Positions 62,098 to 64,000 of a DNA stretch of 64,000 nt are shown piece by piece. The notes under the pieces are model-generated. The model was not told the origin of the DNA and searched no databases. It saw only the letters and a list, made by a program, of their open reading frames with translations. A program made the translations under genes and the position numbers. The DNA comes from Herbiconiux moechotypicola. Lineage in GTDB: Bacteria; Actinomycetota; Actinomycetes; Actinomycetales; Microbacteriaceae. The DNA lies in contig NZ_JANLCN010000004.1 in NCBI RefSeq assembly GCF_024979255.1, forward strand, positions 124,001-188,000, in the 5' to 3' direction. The first letter of the stretch is position 1. The number at the start of each line of letters is the position of its first letter.

Positions 62098-63908
62098 CAG
62101 TACTTCCTCTCCATCGGCTGGTAGCGGGTCACGACGACGGGCTTCCAGTCGAGCCGGATGTGGTCGGCGGCGTCGGCGGAGTGCGGATCTCCCGACAGGT
62201 ACGCCATGGTGTGCTTCATGAACTTCTCGTCGTCGCGCTTGGGGAAGTCGTCGCGCATGTGACCGCCGCGCGACTCCTGCCGGTTGCGGGCCGAGAACAC
62301 GACGACCTCGGCCAGGTCGAGCAGGAAGCCCAGCTCGATCGCCTCGAGCAGGTCGGTGTTGAACCGCTTGCCCTTGTCTTGCACCTGGATGTTCTTGTAG
62401 CGCTGACGCAGGCCGTGGATGGTCTGCGTGACGTCGGCGAGCGACTCGTCGGTGCGGAACACCTGGGCGTTCTTGTCCATCTCGTCTTGCAGTTCTTTGC
62501 GGATGGCCGCGATGCGCTCGGTGCCCGTGCCGGCGCGGAGCGAGGCGACGAGGTCGCTCACGAAGCCGGCCGGGTTCTCGGGCAGCGGCGTGAAGTCGAC
62601 CGTCTGCACGTACTCCGCGGCATTGTTGCCCGAGCGCTTGCCGAACACGTTGATGTCGAGCAGCGAGTTGGTGCCGAGACGGTTGGAGCCGTGCACCGAC
62701 ACGCAGGCGCACTCGCCGGCGGCGTAGAGGCCCGGAACGACGGTGTCGTTGTCGCTCAGCACCTCGGCCTTGATGTTGGTGGGGATGCCGCCCATCGCGT
62801 AGTGCGCGGTGGGCATGACGGGCACCGGCTCCACGACCGGGTCGACGCCCAGGTAGGTGCGCGCGAACTCGGTGATGTCGGGGAGCTTGGTCTCGAGCAC
62901 CTCGGCGCCGAGGTGCGTGCAGTCGAGCAGTACGTAGTCCTTGTGCGGGCCGGCACCGCGGCCCTCCGCCACCTCCTGCACCATGCAGCGGGCCACGATG
63001 TCGCGCGGGGCGAGGTCTTTGATGGTGGGGGCGTAGCGCTCCATGAACCGCTCGCCCGAGGCGTTGCGGAGGATCGCGCCCTCACCGCGGGCACCTTCGG
63101 TGAGCAGGATGCCGAGGCCGGCGAGACCGGTGGGGTGGAACTGGAAGAACTCCATGTCCTCCAGCGGCAGTCCCTTGCGCCAGATGATGCCCACGCCGTC
63201 GCCGGTGAGGGTGTGCGCGTTCGAGGTGGTCTTGTAGATCTTGCCGAAACCGCCGGTGGCGAAGATGACCGCCTTGGCCTGGAAGACGTGGATCTCACCG
63301 GTGGCGAGCTCGTAGGCCACCACGCCGGAGGGCTTCTGCACTCCGTCGACCTCGGTCATGACGAGGTCGAGCGCGTAGTACTCGTTGAAGAAGTTGATGC
63401 CGAGCTTGACGCAGTTCTGGAAGAGCGTCTGCAGGATCATGTGGCCGGTGCGGTCGGCCGCGTAGCAGGCCCGGCGCACGGGCGCCTTGCCGTGGTCGCG
63501 GGTGTGCCCGCCGAAGCGGCGCTGGTCGATCTTGCCCTCGGGCGTGCGGTTGAACGGCAGGCCCATGTTCTCGAGGTCGATGACCGCGTCGATGGCCTCC
63601 TTCGCCAGGATCTCGGCGGCATCCTGGTCGACCAGGTAGTCGCCGCCCTTGACCGTGTCGAAGGTGTGCCACTCCCAGTTGTCCTCCTCCACGTTGGCAA
63701 GCGCGGCGGCCATGCCGCCCTGCGCCGCACCGGTGTGGGAGCGGGTGGGGTAGAGCTTGGAGATGACGGCGGTCTTCGCCTTCGGCCCCGCCTCGATCGC
63801 CGCGCGCATGCCGGCGCCGCCGGCGCCGACGATGACGATGTCGAACTGGTGGTAGTGCACGCCGTCGATCACGGCGCCGTCTTCGAACTGGGTCACGGAA
63901 TCACTCAC
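62097..63908 (-). CDS. sdhA: Succinate dehydrogenase flavoprotein subunit
   Basis: This 603-aa subunit oxidises succinate to fumarate. It has the FAD-binding motif [18 protein letters not shown] (residues 25-42), the covalent-FAD His in [15 protein letters not shown], catalytic [26 protein letters not shown] and the active-site segment [19 protein letters not shown]. The C-terminal domain holds [21 protein letters not shown]. It is in an operon with sdhB and with whatever gene ends at 63918. Confidence 0.97.
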
Positions 63909-63917
63909 GCTTCGGGA

Positions 63918-64000
63918 CTACTGGTTGATGGTGCTGCAGAACGAGGGCAGCAGGTCGGCCGGCGATCCTGCGGGGCAGGGGTCGAAGGTGAAGATCACCA
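63918..64000 (-). CDS. 3' end of a gene directly upstream of sdhA, perhaps sdhD
   Basis: The last 26 codons read VIFTFDPCPAGSPADLLPSFCSTINQ then TAG, 9 bases before the sdhA start. The close spacing suggests the same operon, where the SdhD membrane anchor is expected, and VIFTF could be the end of a membrane helix. The tail with two cysteines is not a known SdhD feature to me, so the identity is open. Confidence 0.5.
   Translation of the reverse strand, partial: VIFTFDPCPAGSPADLLPSFCSTINQ

Overview
The window is about 64 kb of high-GC DNA from an actinobacterium, most probably a member of the Microbacteriaceae. The signs are very GC-rich third codon positions, a RamB-type regulator beside the glyoxylate shunt genes, HtaA/WxL surface proteins, twin-arginine leaders of the RRxVLAxAWAxPVV type, and many genes whose start codon lies 5-7 bases after a TANNNT -10 hexamer (leaderless transcripts). 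No rRNA, tRNA, CRISPR array or intact insertion sequence was seen.

Layout. 1-3.9 kb: a sugar ABC importer (two permeases and a lipoprotein binding protein) with its LacI regulator and LacI-type palindromes. 4.0-7.4 kb: a surface locus made of a DUF916-type membrane-anchored protein, an HtaA heme-binding domain fused to a WxL-like domain, and a divergent membrane-anchored Ig-like protein. Two DtxR/IdeR-like iron boxes lie between the divergent genes. 7.5-22 kb: housekeeping and stress genes (Fpg/Nei glycosylase, type III glutamine synthetase, a MarR regulator with a divergent Rossmann reductase, DNA polymerase IV, zinc-ribbon SDR, Nudix, Fic, S4 protein, VOC, DHFR-like, crotonase and two quinone-oxidoreductase-like proteins). 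22-31 kb: regulators with their targets (GlxA-type AraC regulator, MerR with an esterase, TetR with an aldo-keto reductase), a hypothetical membrane pair with a likely frameshift, and hipBA.

31.3-38.7 kb is an accessory island of toxin-antitoxin genes, partly decayed. It holds a DUF433 antitoxin followed by what looks like a DUF5615 toxin remnant, a small antitoxin with a truncated Fic toxin, an SSB-like gene at the break point, an RHH/toxin pair, an XRE/nucleotidyltransferase pair and a Phd/RelE pair, with a DUF445 protein, an AraC regulator and a Tat-exported protein between them. 38.7-51.8 kb carries a lipoprotein hydrolase, ramB divergent from aceA-aceB (glyoxylate shunt), a CPA1 antiporter with a DUF2127 protein, a Tat-exported protein, a HAD phosphatase, a type B carboxylesterase and a two-domain methyltransferase. 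51.9-64 kb holds FadD, LtrA, a second CPA1 antiporter, a gamma-carbonic-anhydrase-like protein, an acyl-CoA dehydrogenase, a GH3 lipoprotein and the sdhA-sdhB operon. The 3' end of sdhB is duplicated in tandem into the neighbouring GH3 gene.

The most interesting items are the iron-box-controlled HtaA-WxL/DUF916 locus, the number of leaderless promoters, the over-represented GGATGCG/CGCATCC word, a set of long perfect intergenic hairpins (two share an 18-bp motif), and the decayed toxin-antitoxin modules.
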